Assembly: GCA_964583605.1 (NCBI GenBank)
Contig: CAZOWL010000032.1
Coordinates: 1 to 41,907 of the forward strand
Length of the DNA: 41,907 bases
Source of the DNA: CAZOWL01 sp964583605
GTDB taxonomy: Bacteria > Pseudomonadota > Gammaproteobacteria > Chromatiales > Chromatiaceae
Direction of reading: 5' to 3'
The position numbers were made by a program, and so were the translations under genes. Shown in pieces: positions 7,689-15,746 of the stretch. The notes beneath the pieces were generated by a model. The model ran no database searches. It was not told the DNA's origin and worked only from the letters and a program-made list of their open reading frames with translations. Position 1 is the stretch's first letter. Each line of letters begins with the position of its first letter.

Positions 7689-8063
7689 GAGTCGGCTGGG
7701 CAGTCGCTCCTTCGGCCCTAGGCGCGGAGGGGAGGAAAGTCCGGGCTCCATAGGGCAGGGTGCCAGGTAACGCCTGGGGGGCGCGAGCCTACGGAAAGTG
7801 CCACAGAAAACACACCGCCAACCCCCGTCGCTCGGCGGGGCGGTAAGGGTGAAAAGGTGCGGTAAGAGCGCACCGCAGGGCTGGTAACAGCGCTGGCATG
7901 GTAAACCCCACCCGGAGCAAGACCAAATAGAGGGACGAGCAGCCTCGGCTGCGGCGCGCGGCCCGCGCGCGTCCCCGGGTAGGTCGCTCGAGGCCCGCGG
8001 TGACGTGGGCCCCAGATGAATGACTGTCCACGACAGAACCCGGCTTATAGGCCGGCTCCCGCC
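7689..8063 (+). ncRNA. rnpB: RNase P RNA, class A
   Basis: The catalytic RNA of RNase P, which trims the 5' leaders of tRNA precursors. Highly conserved blocks are present in order: GGAGGGGAGGAAAGTCCGGG, then CTCCATAGGGCAGGGTGCCA and GGTAACGCCTGGGGGG; later GGTAAGGGTGAAA, GTGCGGTAAGAGCGCACCG, CCCACCCGGAGCAAGACC and AATAGAGG; and at the 3' end AGATGAATGACTGTCC, ACAGAACCCGGCTTAT. The terminal P1 helix pairs GAGTCGGC (7689-7696) with GCCGGCTC (8051-8058). The P3 region looks shorter than in E. coli. The 3' boundary is set from P1 pairing and is accurate to a few bases. No T-rich terminator is obvious. Confidence 0.96.
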
Positions 8064-8240
8064 TCCTCTACCACATCCCACCCGCCTCTTCGAGCAATCC
8101 CCGCCGCGCTCGTAAGCTCGATTTAACTTGAGCTGAGCCCTCTATCGTCATGAAAAGACGTTCTTGTCACGACCTGATCGCCAGGCCAAGCAAGCGTGCG
8201 TAAGTCACTGTGGGAAAACCCTAATTTACTCGGACCGGCC

Positions 8241-8269
8241 TTGACGGAAGTGCGAGCTGTGTCTAAGAT
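8241..8269 (+). promoter_or_regulatory. Sigma70 promoter of the dcw cluster (Pmra)
   Basis: TTGACG (8241-8246) and TAAGAT (8264-8269) have the optimal 17-bp spacing. An AT-rich stretch (AAAACCCTAATTTACT) lies just upstream and could act as an UP element. The predicted start near 8276 is directly before the MraZ repeats. This is the only strong promoter I see before the sixteen-gene cluster. Confidence 0.8.
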
Positions 8270-8278
8270 TGGCGGAAA

Positions 8279-8314
8279 GTGGGGCACGGTGGGGCGATAG
8301 GGGCCACTTTGGGG
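8279..8314 (+). promoter_or_regulatory. MraZ operator: four G-run repeats at 10-bp spacing
   Basis: GGGG runs start at 8281, 8291, 8300 and 8311; the first two are full GTGGGG. MraZ is known to bind direct TGGGN repeats separated by about 5 nt between the mra promoter and its own gene. The phasing and position here fit that model, so autorepression of the cluster is the expected regulation. Confidence 0.75.
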
Positions 8315-8333
8315 CCCCGAGTGCGAGGGGATC

Positions 8334-8789
8334 TTGTTCCGGGGAACCTACAGCGTCAGCCTCGATGCCAAAGGGCGTCTCGCGATTCCAGCGCGCTTCC
8401 GCGATCGACTCTTGTCTGACGAGGCCTCGCGCCTTGTCTTGGCCCCCGATCCCGACCAGTGCCTTGCCCTCTACCCGGAGGCCGAATGGGCCTTGATCGA
8501 GCGAAAGCTGCAGCAACTTCCTTCGTTCAACGAGTCCGCACGGATCTTGCGGCGGCTCTTGATCGGTAATGCTCACGATGTCGACATGGACGCGCAAGGA
8601 CGCGTGCTCGTGCCGCAGGCTCTGCGGGATTACGCGGGTCTCGGGAAACGTGTCTCGATGGTCGGGCAGCTCAACAAGATCGAGGTCTGGGACGAGGATG
8701 TCTGGCAGCAGCGTCATCAGCTGTGGAAGGAGAAGATCGACTTGGCCGATTTAGCGGCTGACGAGGATCTGAAGTCGCTGATCCTGTAG
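8334..8789 (+). CDS. mraZ: Transcriptional regulator MraZ
   Basis: A 151-residue DNA-binding repressor of the division and cell-wall cluster. It has two AbrB/SpoVT-like domains, each with the DxxGR signature: SLDAKGRLAIPARFR (about 9-23) and DMDAQGRVLVPQALR (about 84-98). MraZ forms a ring and binds repeats in front of its own gene, here at 8279-8314. The start is an unusual TTG. It is chosen because it gives the canonical N-terminus MFRGTYSV, because GAGGGG lies just upstream, and because no ATG or GTG in frame exists between the operator and this point. It is followed by rsmH after 7 bp. Confidence 0.95.
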   Translation: MFRGTYSVSLDAKGRLAIPARFRDRLLSDEASRLVLAPDPDQCLALYPEAEWALIERKLQQLPSFNESARILRRLLIGNAHDVDMDAQGRVLVPQALRDYAGLGKRVSMVGQLNKIEVWDEDVWQQRHQLWKEKIDLADLAADEDLKSLIL

Positions 8790-8796
8790 TGCGACC

Positions 8797-9729
8797 ATGA
8801 ACCACGGGTACCACCGACCCGTCCTTTTGGAGGAGAGCGTGCAGGCCCTGGCGATTCGACCTGACGGCTGTTACCTCGATGCCACCTTTGGTCGTGGTGG
8901 GCACAGCCGCGCGATATTGGCCCGCCTCAGCCAGCACGGCCGGGTGCTCGGCGTGGATCGCGATCCCGAAGCCGTCGCGGCAGGACGGGTGCTAGCGGCG
9001 GCGGATGGCCGGTTCGAGATGTATCACGCTCGCTTTTCTAGGCTCGGTCAAGTGGCGAGGGCGGCCAGCATGCTGGGGGCGATCGATGGCCTCTTGCTTG
9101 ATCTTGGCGTCTCCTCGCCGCAGCTCGACGCGCCCGAGCGCGGGCTCGGCTTCTCGGGTGACGGCCCACTCGATATGCGCATGGATCCAAGCTTCGGTGA
9201 GCCGATAAGCCACTGGCTGGCAGGCGCCCCGCAACGCGAGATCGCCCGAGTGCTGCGCGACTGCGGCGAGGAGCGCTTCGCGGGCCGAATCGCCGCGGCA
9301 ATCGTGCGCACTCGCGCCGCGGCACCGCTCACGACAACCCGGCAGCTGGCCAATGTCGTCGCAGCAGCCGTGCCGACCCGCGAGCCGCACAAGCACCCGG
9401 CGACGCGCACCTTTCAAGCCCTGCGTATCCTGATCAACGAGGAACTCGACGAGCTCAAGGCCGCCTTGGGGCAGGTATTGGAGCTGCTCGCGGCCGGCGG
9501 GCGCCTGGTCGTGATCAGCTTCCATTCGCTCGAGGACCGGCTTGTCAAGCGCTTTATCCGCGACCAGGCCCGCGGGGAGCTCTTTCCGGTCGGCGTCCCG
9601 GTAACGGATCGCGAGCGTTGCCCGGCCTTGCGCGCAGTCGGCAAGCCGATGCGCCCGAGCGCGGCGGAAGTGGCAGAGAATCCGCGTGCGCGCAGTGCGA
9701 TCATGCGGGTCGCGGAGCGACTGTCATGA
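8797..9729 (+). CDS. rsmH: 16S rRNA (cytosine1402-N4)-methyltransferase
   Basis: A 310-residue SAM-dependent enzyme that methylates N4 of C1402 in the 16S rRNA P-site, acting in the cytosol on the 30S subunit. The typical N-terminus HRPVLLEESVQAL, the SAM-binding motif DATFGRGGHSRAIL (about 28-41), LLLDLGVSSPQLD and the RTFQALRILINEELDEL segment are all intact. It is the second gene of the dcw cluster, as in most bacteria (old name mraW). Its TGA overlaps the ftsL start in ATGATG, so translation of the two is probably coupled. Confidence 0.97.
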   Translation: MNHGYHRPVLLEESVQALAIRPDGCYLDATFGRGGHSRAILARLSQHGRVLGVDRDPEAVAAGRVLAAADGRFEMYHARFSRLGQVARAASMLGAIDGLLLDLGVSSPQLDAPERGLGFSGDGPLDMRMDPSFGEPISHWLAGAPQREIARVLRDCGEERFAGRIAAAIVRTRAAAPLTTTRQLANVVAAAVPTREPHKHPATRTFQALRILINEELDELKAALGQVLELLAAGGRLVVISFHSLEDRLVKRFIRDQARGELFPVGVPVTDRERCPALRAVGKPMRPSAAEVAENPRARSAIMRVAERLS

Positions 9730-10019
9730 TGTCGCGTGGGGCCCTGTCTACGATCCTCGGCATCGGTCTGGCCGTAATCGTATCAGGGGTCGCCGTAGTC
9801 TACGCCAAGTACCTGTCGAGAGACGCGTTCGTCGCACTTCAGCAGCTGCGCGTTGAACGTGACCAGCTCGCGGTGGAGTGGGGCCGGCTGCGTCTGGAAG
9901 AGGCCACGCTGACGACGCATGCTCGGGTCGAGCAGCTGGCCCGCCGAGATCTCGATATGTATCTGCCGGAGCGTGAGGATATCCGCTTGGTCTTTGGAGA
10001 CGCCGATGGGCGCCAGTAA
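9726..10019 (+). CDS. ftsL: Cell division protein FtsL
   Basis: A 97-residue bitopic inner-membrane protein of the FtsQLB divisome complex, which signals to FtsWI. It shows a short cytoplasmic tail, one membrane segment (about residues 8-26, ILGIGLAVIVSGVAVVYA) and a periplasmic leucine-zipper-like coiled coil (LQQLRVERDQLAVEWGRLRLEE). Sequence conservation of FtsL is low, so size, topology and its place between rsmH and ftsI carry the call. The ATG at 9726 overlaps the rsmH stop; the next codon is also ATG (9729). A longer frame upstream lies within rsmH and is not used. It overlaps the ftsI start by 14 nt. Confidence 0.92.
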   Translation: MMSRGALSTILGIGLAVIVSGVAVVYAKYLSRDAFVALQQLRVERDQLAVEWGRLRLEEATLTTHARVEQLARRDLDMYLPEREDIRLVFGDADGRQ

Positions 10020-11772
10020 GCGGGGTGCCCGCCGCAAGCGTATCGAGCGCCCGGTGAGGACTCATCGTGTCGGCGTGCGTCGCAACATCCTGATCGGCGG
10101 GCTCACTTGTGCACTCGCCGTAGCGGTAGGAAGCGCCTTCTATCGCCAGGTGCTGCAGGCCGACTTCCTGCGTAGCGAGGGGGAGCGGCGTTTCTTGCGG
10201 CTGAGCGAGATCCCGGCGCGGCGCGGCATGATCCTTGACCGCAATGGCGAGCCGCTCGCGGTGAGCACGCCAGTCACGACGCTCTGGGCCGATCCCCAGC
10301 TGCTCGCGCAGCATGGCGAGCACCTCGGCGCGCTGGCCGCCGCGCTGGACCTGCCGGCGGGCCACTTGCAAGAGCGACTCGAGGCCAACAACGCGCGCCA
10401 CTACATGTACCTGAAGCGGCGGGTGCACCCGCGCGAGGCGCAGGCCGTTGCGGCGCTCGTCGAGCGAGCCAGCTTGACAGGGGTCGGGACCGAGACGGAG
10501 TATCGGCGATACTATCCGAGCACCGAGGTCTTCGGTCATGTCATCGGCTTCACCGACGTCGAGGATCGTGGCCAAGAAGGGCTAGAGCGTGCCTTCGAGC
10601 CGTGGCTGGCCGCCCAGCCAGGTCTGCGCCGAGTCATCCAGGACGGCCGCCACAATCAGATCGCCGAGGTCGAGCAGGTGCGTGCGCCTCGCGATGGGAA
10701 AGACCTGGTCCTGAGCCTCGACCGACGCCTCCAGTTCATCGCCTACCGCGAGCTCAAGCGCGCCGTCGCTGAAAATCGAGCGTTGGGCGCGTCGGCTGTC
10801 GTCCTGGATGTGGCGACTGGCGAGATCCTCGCGATGGTCAACCAGCCGGGATACAACCCCAACTCCGGACTCGGCGGAGACGGAGACCGGCGGCGGAACC
10901 GCGCCCTGACGGATGTGTTTGAGCCAGGCTCGACGATCAAGCCGTTCGTTGTGGCAGCGGCGTTGGAGAGCTCCCTGGTCGGTCCATCGACCCCGATCGA
11001 CACCCGCCCTGGAAGCCTGAAGGTAGGCCGGCATCGAGTGCGCGACGTGCACAATTACGGTCTGCTGGACACCACCGGCGTAATCACGAAATCAAGCAAT
11101 GTCGGCGTCGTCAAGCTCGCGCTGCGCATGGAGCCCTCGGTAATGTGGCAGCTCTACGAGCGGCTCGGTTTCGGTACGCGCACGGCGTCGGGCTTCCCGG
11201 GCGAAAGCCCTGGCGTGCTCACACACTACGGCCGTTGGAGCCAATTCGATCGGGCCACCCTCGCCTTCGGCTATGGACTGTCCGTCACGACCTTACAGCT
11301 GGCTCAGGCCTATGCCGCGCTGGCCGCTGACGGCATCAAGCGGCCGGTGACCTTGGTTCGGGTCGAGGGCCCGCCACCGAAGGGCGTGCGGGTGCTTGGC
11401 GCTGAGACGGCGAGGCAGGTGCGCGCGATGCTGGAGACGGTGGTCTCGGATCGCGGCACGGCGCGCCGCGCTGCGATCGAAGGCTATCGCGTCGCGGGCA
11501 AGACCGGCACGGCCAAGAAGTCCGCGGGGCGCGAGGGCTATAGTCGCGGTCGGTATCAGGCCGTCTTTGCCGGCATGGTCCCAGCGGGCCAACCGCGTTA
11601 TGTCATGGTCGTACTGGTCGACGAGCCGCGAGGCCAGTCCTATTACGGCGGCCTGGTTGCGGCCCCTGTCTTCGCGAAGGTGATGGAGAACGTGGTTCGG
11701 CTCTTCAATGTGCCGCCGGATGATCCAGCGCGGTCATTGCTATTGGCCGGCATGCACGAGGCGTCGCCATGA
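10006..11772 (+). CDS. ftsI: Peptidoglycan D,D-transpeptidase FtsI (PBP3)
   Basis: A 588-residue septal transpeptidase and target of beta-lactams that cross-links new peptidoglycan together with FtsW. A basic cytoplasmic tail precedes one membrane anchor (about 27-46). The non-catalytic dimerisation domain follows, with RRGMILDRNGEPLA, and then the penicillin-binding domain. All three active-site motifs are present: STIK with Ser309/Lys312, SSN at 363-365 and KTGT at 499-502. The ATG at 10006 lies within the last codons of ftsL (14-nt overlap). The stop overlaps murE by 4 nt. Confidence 0.96.
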   Translation: MGASKRGARRKRIERPVRTHRVGVRRNILIGGLTCALAVAVGSAFYRQVLQADFLRSEGERRFLRLSEIPARRGMILDRNGEPLAVSTPVTTLWADPQLLAQHGEHLGALAAALDLPAGHLQERLEANNARHYMYLKRRVHPREAQAVAALVERASLTGVGTETEYRRYYPSTEVFGHVIGFTDVEDRGQEGLERAFEPWLAAQPGLRRVIQDGRHNQIAEVEQVRAPRDGKDLVLSLDRRLQFIAYRELKRAVAENRALGASAVVLDVATGEILAMVNQPGYNPNSGLGGDGDRRRNRALTDVFEPGSTIKPFVVAAALESSLVGPSTPIDTRPGSLKVGRHRVRDVHNYGLLDTTGVITKSSNVGVVKLALRMEPSVMWQLYERLGFGTRTASGFPGESPGVLTHYGRWSQFDRATLAFGYGLSVTTLQLAQAYAALAADGIKRPVTLVRVEGPPPKGVRVLGAETARQVRAMLETVVSDRGTARRAAIEGYRVAGKTGTAKKSAGREGYSRGRYQAVFAGMVPAGQPRYVMVVLVDEPRGQSYYGGLVAAPVFAKVMENVVRLFNVPPDDPARSLLLAGMHEASP

Positions 11773-13301
11773 TGGCCTTGGCGGCAACGCCTCCAGCCTG
11801 GACCCTTTCGGCCTTGCTCGAAGGCTTGGCCGTCTCGAGCGCCTCTGCCGATCCCCAAGTGTGCGCACTCGCACTCGACAGCCGGGATGTCGAGCCGGGC
11901 ACCCTGTTTCTCGCCTGTCAGGGCGCCACCGCCCACGGCCTGAAGTACGCCGAGGCAGCGGCGCGGTCTGGAGCGGTGGCGATCCTGGCCGAGCCGGTCG
12001 CGGATTGGGATCTTTCGGGGCTCGAGGCCCGGCTGCGGATTCCGGTGATCCCCGTCCCGCAGCTGGCGGAGCGGGCGAGCGCCTTGGCAGCGCGCTTTTT
12101 CGGTCACCCGAGCGCGGCGCTGGAGATGATCGGCGTGACCGGAACCAACGGCAAGACCAGCGTCACGCATTTCCTGGCCCAGGCCCTGTCTAACGAGGCC
12201 CCGTGCGGCCTAATTGGGACCCTCGGCGCGGGCTTTCCCGGTCAGCTCGAGCCGACCGGCTTCACGACGCCTGATCCCGTGACCTTGCAACACCGCCTCG
12301 CGGCGTTGCGCGGCGCCGGCGCGCGTGTGGTGGCGATGGAGGTCTCCTCGCATGCCCTCGATCAGGGCCGCGCCGCGGCCGTGCGCTTTCGCCACGCGGT
12401 GTTGACGAATCTCACGCGCGACCATCTCGATTATCACTGCGACATGAGCCGATACCGCGCGGCCAAACGACGTCTTTTCGAGGCACCGGGCCTGCATTGG
12501 GCGATCTTGAACGGCGATGATCCGTTCACCGACAGCGTGCTGGCTGCGCTGTCGCCGAGCGTGGCTCGCGCCATATACAGCCTCGAGCCCGAGCCTGCGA
12601 CCGGCGTGGCTCACGACCTCTGGGTGGGCACGCGCGCCATCGATCTTCTGCCGCGCGGGCTGCGGCTCGAGGTCACGACCCCGGTCGGAGACGGCACGCT
12701 CGAGGTCGGTCTGCTTGGGCGCTTCAATGCTGCCAATCTGCTTGCCGTGCTGGCCGTGCTCCTGGCGCGCGGGCAGCGATTGCCAGAGGCGCTGCGGGCC
12801 CTCGGGCGGATCCGCGGGGTACCGGGACGCATGGAGGCGTTCGGGGGCAACGGCTCACCACTCGTCGTGGTCGATTATGCCCACACACCGGACGCCCTGG
12901 AAAAGGCCCTGCGCGACCTCCGCGGTCACACCGGGCGGCGCGTGCTGACGGTCTTCGGCTGTGGTGGCGATCGCGACCGTGGCAAGCGGGCGCTGATGGG
13001 GGCGGTTGCGGAGCGGCTCAGCGACCTCGTCGTGCTAACCGACGACAACCCGCGGCGCGAGGACGGCGCGGCGATCATCGCCGCGATCCAAGGCGGCATG
13101 GCCAATCCGTCTGCGGCGAAGGTGGAGCGGCGCCGCGCGCTCGCGATCCGCCTCGCCATCGCGCTCGCCGGTCGCAACGATATCGTCCTCATCGCCGGCA
13201 AGGGTCATGAGACGGTCCAGGACATGGGCGATCTCAAGGTCCATTTCAGCGACCGGGCCCAGGTCATGCAGGCCCTGCAGGAACGGGAGGTGGTGCGATG
13301 A
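11769..13301 (+). CDS. murE: UDP-MurNAc-L-Ala-D-Glu:meso-diaminopimelate ligase
   Basis: A 510-residue cytosolic ATP-dependent Mur ligase that adds the third stem-peptide residue. The P-loop GVTGTNGKTSVT, the central-domain EVSSHALDQGR segment and the YAHTPDALEKAL segment are intact. The DNPRRED motif (Asp426 onwards) marks the meso-diaminopimelate-specific enzyme of Gram-negatives as opposed to the lysine type. The ATGATG start overlaps the ftsI stop, and the end overlaps murF by 4 nt, so it is a coupled gene in the middle of the cluster. Confidence 0.97.
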   Translation: MMALAATPPAWTLSALLEGLAVSSASADPQVCALALDSRDVEPGTLFLACQGATAHGLKYAEAAARSGAVAILAEPVADWDLSGLEARLRIPVIPVPQLAERASALAARFFGHPSAALEMIGVTGTNGKTSVTHFLAQALSNEAPCGLIGTLGAGFPGQLEPTGFTTPDPVTLQHRLAALRGAGARVVAMEVSSHALDQGRAAAVRFRHAVLTNLTRDHLDYHCDMSRYRAAKRRLFEAPGLHWAILNGDDPFTDSVLAALSPSVARAIYSLEPEPATGVAHDLWVGTRAIDLLPRGLRLEVTTPVGDGTLEVGLLGRFNAANLLAVLAVLLARGQRLPEALRALGRIRGVPGRMEAFGGNGSPLVVVDYAHTPDALEKALRDLRGHTGRRVLTVFGCGGDRDRGKRALMGAVAERLSDLVVLTDDNPRREDGAAIIAAIQGGMANPSAAKVERRRALAIRLAIALAGRNDIVLIAGKGHETVQDMGDLKVHFSDRAQVMQALQEREVVR

Positions 13302-14662
13302 GGTGGCCGCTCAGCGATGCCTGCCAAGGACTCGGCGGCCGTCTCGTCGGCCCGGATGTCGCCTTCACCTCCGTGGGGACCGATAGCCGACGCGACTGCA
13401 CCGGTGAGCTGTTCGTTGCCTTACGCGGGCCCCGCTTCGATGGGCACGCCTTCGTCGCCGATGCCGCGGCGGGCGGCGCGGTTGCGGCTCTGGTCGAGCA
13501 GGCCTTGCCGCCAGATCTACCGCAGTGCGTGATCCCGGATACCAGGCTCGCGCTTGGTCGCTTGGCCGCAGTGTGGCGCGATCGCCTCGCCGGCCGCGTA
13601 CTCGCGATCACGGGCAGCAATGGCAAGACGACCTGCAAGGAGATGGTCGCGAGCGTCCTCGCCCAGGTTGGGCGGACACGGGCTACCCAGGGCAATCTGA
13701 ACAACGACATCGGGGTGCCTCTGACGTTGCTCGCAGCCCGCGACGAGGCCTTTCTCGTCGTTGAGATGGGGGCCAACCATCCCGGCGAGATCGGCTATCT
13801 GTCCTCACTCACCCGCCCGGATGCGGCGCTGATCACGAATGCTGGGCGTGCCCACCTGGAAGGGTTCGGCAGTGTGGAGGGCGTCGCGCGGGCCAAAGGC
13901 GAGATTGCTCAAGGCCTGTCTGCCAGCGGCACCCTGGTGGTGCCGGCGGAATCGCCCTTCCTGCCGTTGTGGCGCGAGCTGGCTGCCGGTCGGCGCCTGC
14001 TGACCTTCGGCCTGGATGTTTCCGCGGACCTTACGGCCCGCAGCGGGGAGATCACGACGACCTGGGAGCCCGATGGCTTTCGCACCCGGTTCGAGGCACG
14101 CTTTGGCACCCTGTCGCTGCCCCTCTCCCTGCGCCTGGCCGGTCAGCACAACGTGCGCAACGCGTTGGCCGCGGCGGCGCTGACGCTGGCGGTCGGTGCC
14201 CCGCCCGAGGCTGTGAGCGCCGGTCTAGAGGCCGTCGCCCCTGTCAAGGGCCGACTGAAGCCGGTACCCGGGAGCGCGGGCTGCCGGCTGATCGATGACA
14301 GCTACAATGCCAATCCGGACTCCGTTGCGGCCGCGTTGGCCGTGATGGCCGAGTGGCCAGGGCGCCGGCACTTGGTGCTTGGGGAGCTCGGCGAGCTTGG
14401 CGCCGAGGCCGCCGCACTGCATCGCGAGATCGGCTCGAGCGCGCGCGCGCTCGGCGTCGAGCACCTGCATGCAGTCGGCGAGCTGAGTGCCGCGGCTGTC
14501 GCGGCCTTCGGGCCCGGTGGACAGCATTATGCGGATCAGGACGCCTTGATCTCGGCCTTGAGATCTGCCGTCGGGCCAGAAGACCTGGTGCTGATCAAGG
14601 GATCGCGTGCCGCCGGGATGGATCGCGTCGTCGCGGCCCTGAGCGAAGCGGAGGCGAGCTGA
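13298..14662 (+). CDS. murF: UDP-MurNAc-tripeptide:D-alanyl-D-alanine ligase
   Basis: A 454-residue cytosolic Mur ligase that adds the D-Ala-D-Ala dipeptide to complete UDP-MurNAc-pentapeptide. It has the three-domain Mur plan: an N-terminal substrate domain (SVGTDSRR, GELFVALRG), an ATP-binding domain with AITGSNGKTTCKEM and VVEMGANHPGEIGYL, and a C-terminal domain with DDSYNANPDSVAAAL and KGSRAAGMD. It starts inside the murE stop (ATGA) and is followed by mraY after a 1-nt gap. Its dipeptide substrate is made by ddl further down the cluster. Confidence 0.97.
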   Translation: MRWPLSDACQGLGGRLVGPDVAFTSVGTDSRRDCTGELFVALRGPRFDGHAFVADAAAGGAVAALVEQALPPDLPQCVIPDTRLALGRLAAVWRDRLAGRVLAITGSNGKTTCKEMVASVLAQVGRTRATQGNLNNDIGVPLTLLAARDEAFLVVEMGANHPGEIGYLSSLTRPDAALITNAGRAHLEGFGSVEGVARAKGEIAQGLSASGTLVVPAESPFLPLWRELAAGRRLLTFGLDVSADLTARSGEITTTWEPDGFRTRFEARFGTLSLPLSLRLAGQHNVRNALAAAALTLAVGAPPEAVSAGLEAVAPVKGRLKPVPGSAGCRLIDDSYNANPDSVAAALAVMAEWPGRRHLVLGELGELGAEAAALHREIGSSARALGVEHLHAVGELSAAAVAAFGPGGQHYADQDALISALRSAVGPEDLVLIKGSRAAGMDRVVAALSEAEAS

Positions 14663-14663
14663 G

Positions 14664-15746
14664 ATGCTGCTGTACCTCACCGATTGGCTGGCTGAGCACC
14701 AGAGCGCTTTCTCGGTATTCCGCTATCTCACGCTACGCGCCATCCTCGGCGTGCTGACCGCGCTCTTGATCTCCTTCGTTGTCGGGCCGCCGATGATTCG
14801 TCGGCTGAGGGCCTACAAGATCGGTCAGACGGTCCGCAACGATGGCCCGCAAAGCCACCTCTCGAAGGCTGGCACACCGACGATGGGCGGCGCGCTGATC
14901 CTGGTGGCCATCGCGGTCAGCACCCTGCTATGGGCCGATCTGGGCAACCGCTATATCTGGATCGTGCTGGTCACGACGCTCGCCTTCGGCGCGATCGGCC
15001 TCGTCGATGACTACCGCAAGCTCGTCATGAAGGACCCGCGCGGACTGGCGTCGCGGTACAAGTATCTCTGGCAGAGCCTCTGCGGTCTGGCCGCCGCCAT
15101 CGTGTTGTATCTGGTTGCCACGACACCCGCCGAGACCGCGCTGCTCGTGCCGTACCTGAAGGACGTCTCGATCCAGCTCGGGCCTTGGTTCGTGCTCTTG
15201 TCGTATTTGGTGATCGTGGGCGCGAGTAACGCCGTGAACCTCACCGATGGGCTCGACGGCCTCGCGATCATGCCTACCGTGCTGATCGGCGGGGCCCTCG
15301 GCGTCTTCATCTACGCCAGCGGCCACATCGATTTCGCGGGCTATCTCAAGATTCCCTATATCCCGGGTGTCGGGGAGGTCGTCGTCTTCAGCGGGGCGCT
15401 GGTCGGGGCGGGCCTCGGCTTCCTTTGGTTCAATGCCTATCCGGCGCAGGTCTTCATGGGCGATGTCGGCGCCCTGGCATTGGGTGCCGGGCTGGGGATC
15501 ATCGCCGTGCTGTCCCGCCAGGAGCTGGTGCTCTTCATCATGGGTGGCGTCTTCGTGGCCGAGACGGTCTCCGTCATGCTGCAGGTCGCCTCGTTCAAGC
15601 TGACGAAGCGGCGCATCTTCCGTATGGCGCCCCTGCATCATCACTTCGAGCTGCAGGGATGGCCGGAGCCGCGGGTCATCGTACGCTTCTGGATCGCGAC
15701 CGTGATCCTCGTCCTGATCGGCCTGGCGAGCCTGAAGATCCGATGA
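14664..15746 (+). CDS. mraY: Phospho-MurNAc-pentapeptide transferase
   Basis: A 360-residue inner-membrane enzyme with about ten membrane helices that moves phospho-MurNAc-pentapeptide to undecaprenyl phosphate, giving lipid I. Family signatures include SHLSKAGTPTMGG, the aspartate pair in GLVDDYRK, NAVNLTDGLDGLA, FMGDVGAL and the histidine-rich PLHHHFE loop. The length equals that of E. coli MraY. A GGAGG Shine-Dalgarno is at 14649-14653, inside the end of murF. Its stop overlaps the murD start (ATGA). Confidence 0.98.
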   Translation: MLLYLTDWLAEHQSAFSVFRYLTLRAILGVLTALLISFVVGPPMIRRLRAYKIGQTVRNDGPQSHLSKAGTPTMGGALILVAIAVSTLLWADLGNRYIWIVLVTTLAFGAIGLVDDYRKLVMKDPRGLASRYKYLWQSLCGLAAAIVLYLVATTPAETALLVPYLKDVSIQLGPWFVLLSYLVIVGASNAVNLTDGLDGLAIMPTVLIGGALGVFIYASGHIDFAGYLKIPYIPGVGEVVVFSGALVGAGLGFLWFNAYPAQVFMGDVGALALGAGLGIIAVLSRQELVLFIMGGVFVAETVSVMLQVASFKLTKRRIFRMAPLHHHFELQGWPEPRVIVRFWIATVILVLIGLASLKIR

